5,308 bases of DNA from Methanomassiliicoccales archaeon (lineage in GTDB: Archaea > Thermoplasmatota > Thermoplasmata > Sysuiplasmatales > Sysuiplasmataceae). Positions within the stretch are counted from its first letter, which is position 1. Each line of letters opens with the position of its first letter. Below are positions 5,083 through 5,308 of the stretch, one piece after another. The stretch spans positions 1-5,308 of the forward strand of contig DAHXLZ010000008.1 of NCBI GenBank assembly GCA_027365715.1. Reading direction: 5' to 3'. The translations under genes and the position numbers were made by a program. The notes under the pieces are model-generated. The model had not been told where the DNA came from, did no database searches, and was given only the letters and a program-made list of their open reading frames with translations.

Positions 5083-5308
5083 CTACTATGAACCTTTCGC
5101 CTCTTTTCTATCTGTTTTATTCAATCTATCGCAATTGAAACACCACCGTATGTGTCTGCTGTCTTCCCCTGGCAGACAGGCAGGGATCCGCTCCTGCAGT
5201 CTACTATCGGCGACCTGAGTCAGCATCTGGACAGCGGCGGCAGCGGACTCCCCTCACACCTCCCGGCACACTCACGGCGAAGGCCCGGTATTACCGGCCA
5301 TTACACAC
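5083..5308. other. Right-edge region with no recognised gene
   Basis: Apart from the 7-bp inverted repeat at 5153-5178 and a short palindrome CCGGTA-T-TACCGG (5285-5297), nothing is assignable. A 46-codon minus-strand frame with an ATG exists here, but it has no family signature. If copy B is a true right end, this is where the element body or its decayed TnpB should be. Confidence 0.4.
5153..5178. repeat. Inverted repeat to the right of copy B
   Basis: TGTCTGC and GCAGACA form a perfect 7-bp stem around a 12-nt loop. Seen from copy B, it lies 70-95 nt upstream of the right end, the distance at which omega RNA scaffold stems are found. It could therefore be part of an ancestral omega RNA, but a chance hairpin is also possible. 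Confidence 0.4.

Noticed and set aside
1..5308. CRISPR array or defence operon
   Set aside because: There are no regularly spaced repeats and no cas-like genes. The ATPase/Fic neighbourhood is suggestive of accessory DNA, but one member is dead and there is no sign of a working toxin-antitoxin pair.

Overview
The window is archaeal, most likely from a Thermoplasmata-like euryarchaeon. The strongest evidence is a tRNA-Asn gene with a 13-nt intron that folds into a canonical archaeal bulge-helix-bulge splice site. In addition, four coding starts have a TATA-like box about 25-32 bp upstream with little room for a leader, as in leaderless archaeal transcripts; two of these starts are TTG and GTG. 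The lineage is inferred from this promoter style and the gene types, not from a marker gene.

Layout, left to right. (1) 1-529, minus strand: a gene cut by the left edge for a membrane-anchored, sequon-rich surface protein with a DUF4382-like domain. (2) 530-826: its promoter, then a short element resembling the right end of an IS200/IS605 transposon (778-815). (3) 827-912, minus: tRNA-Asn(GUU) with its intron. (4) 1084-2473, minus: a two-gene operon, a ROK-family sugar kinase (TTG start) followed by a small winged-helix regulator. (5) 2562-2825, plus: a second small winged-helix protein transcribed divergently from the ROK operon across an 88-bp shared promoter region. (6) 2960-3344, minus: the decayed C-terminal part of a Fic-family protein, directly downstream of (7) an intact AAA_14/DUF4143 ATPase (3345-4625, GTG start). 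(8) 4626-5308: a mostly non-coding tract with broken short frames and a second IS605-like right end (5047-5082) in the opposite orientation.

The ROK kinase and its regulator look like a sugar-use or sugar-sensing unit, with the divergent winged-helix protein as a possible partner regulator. The ATPase, the Fic remnant and the two transposon ends mark the rest as accessory, turned-over DNA. No CRISPR array, rRNA, integrase or intact transposase gene is visible. I see no convincing complete new system. The points most worth pursuing are the two matching but sequence-diverged IS605-like ends with no TnpB beside them, one abutting the tRNA gene, and the Fic remnant fused to the back of the ATPase.
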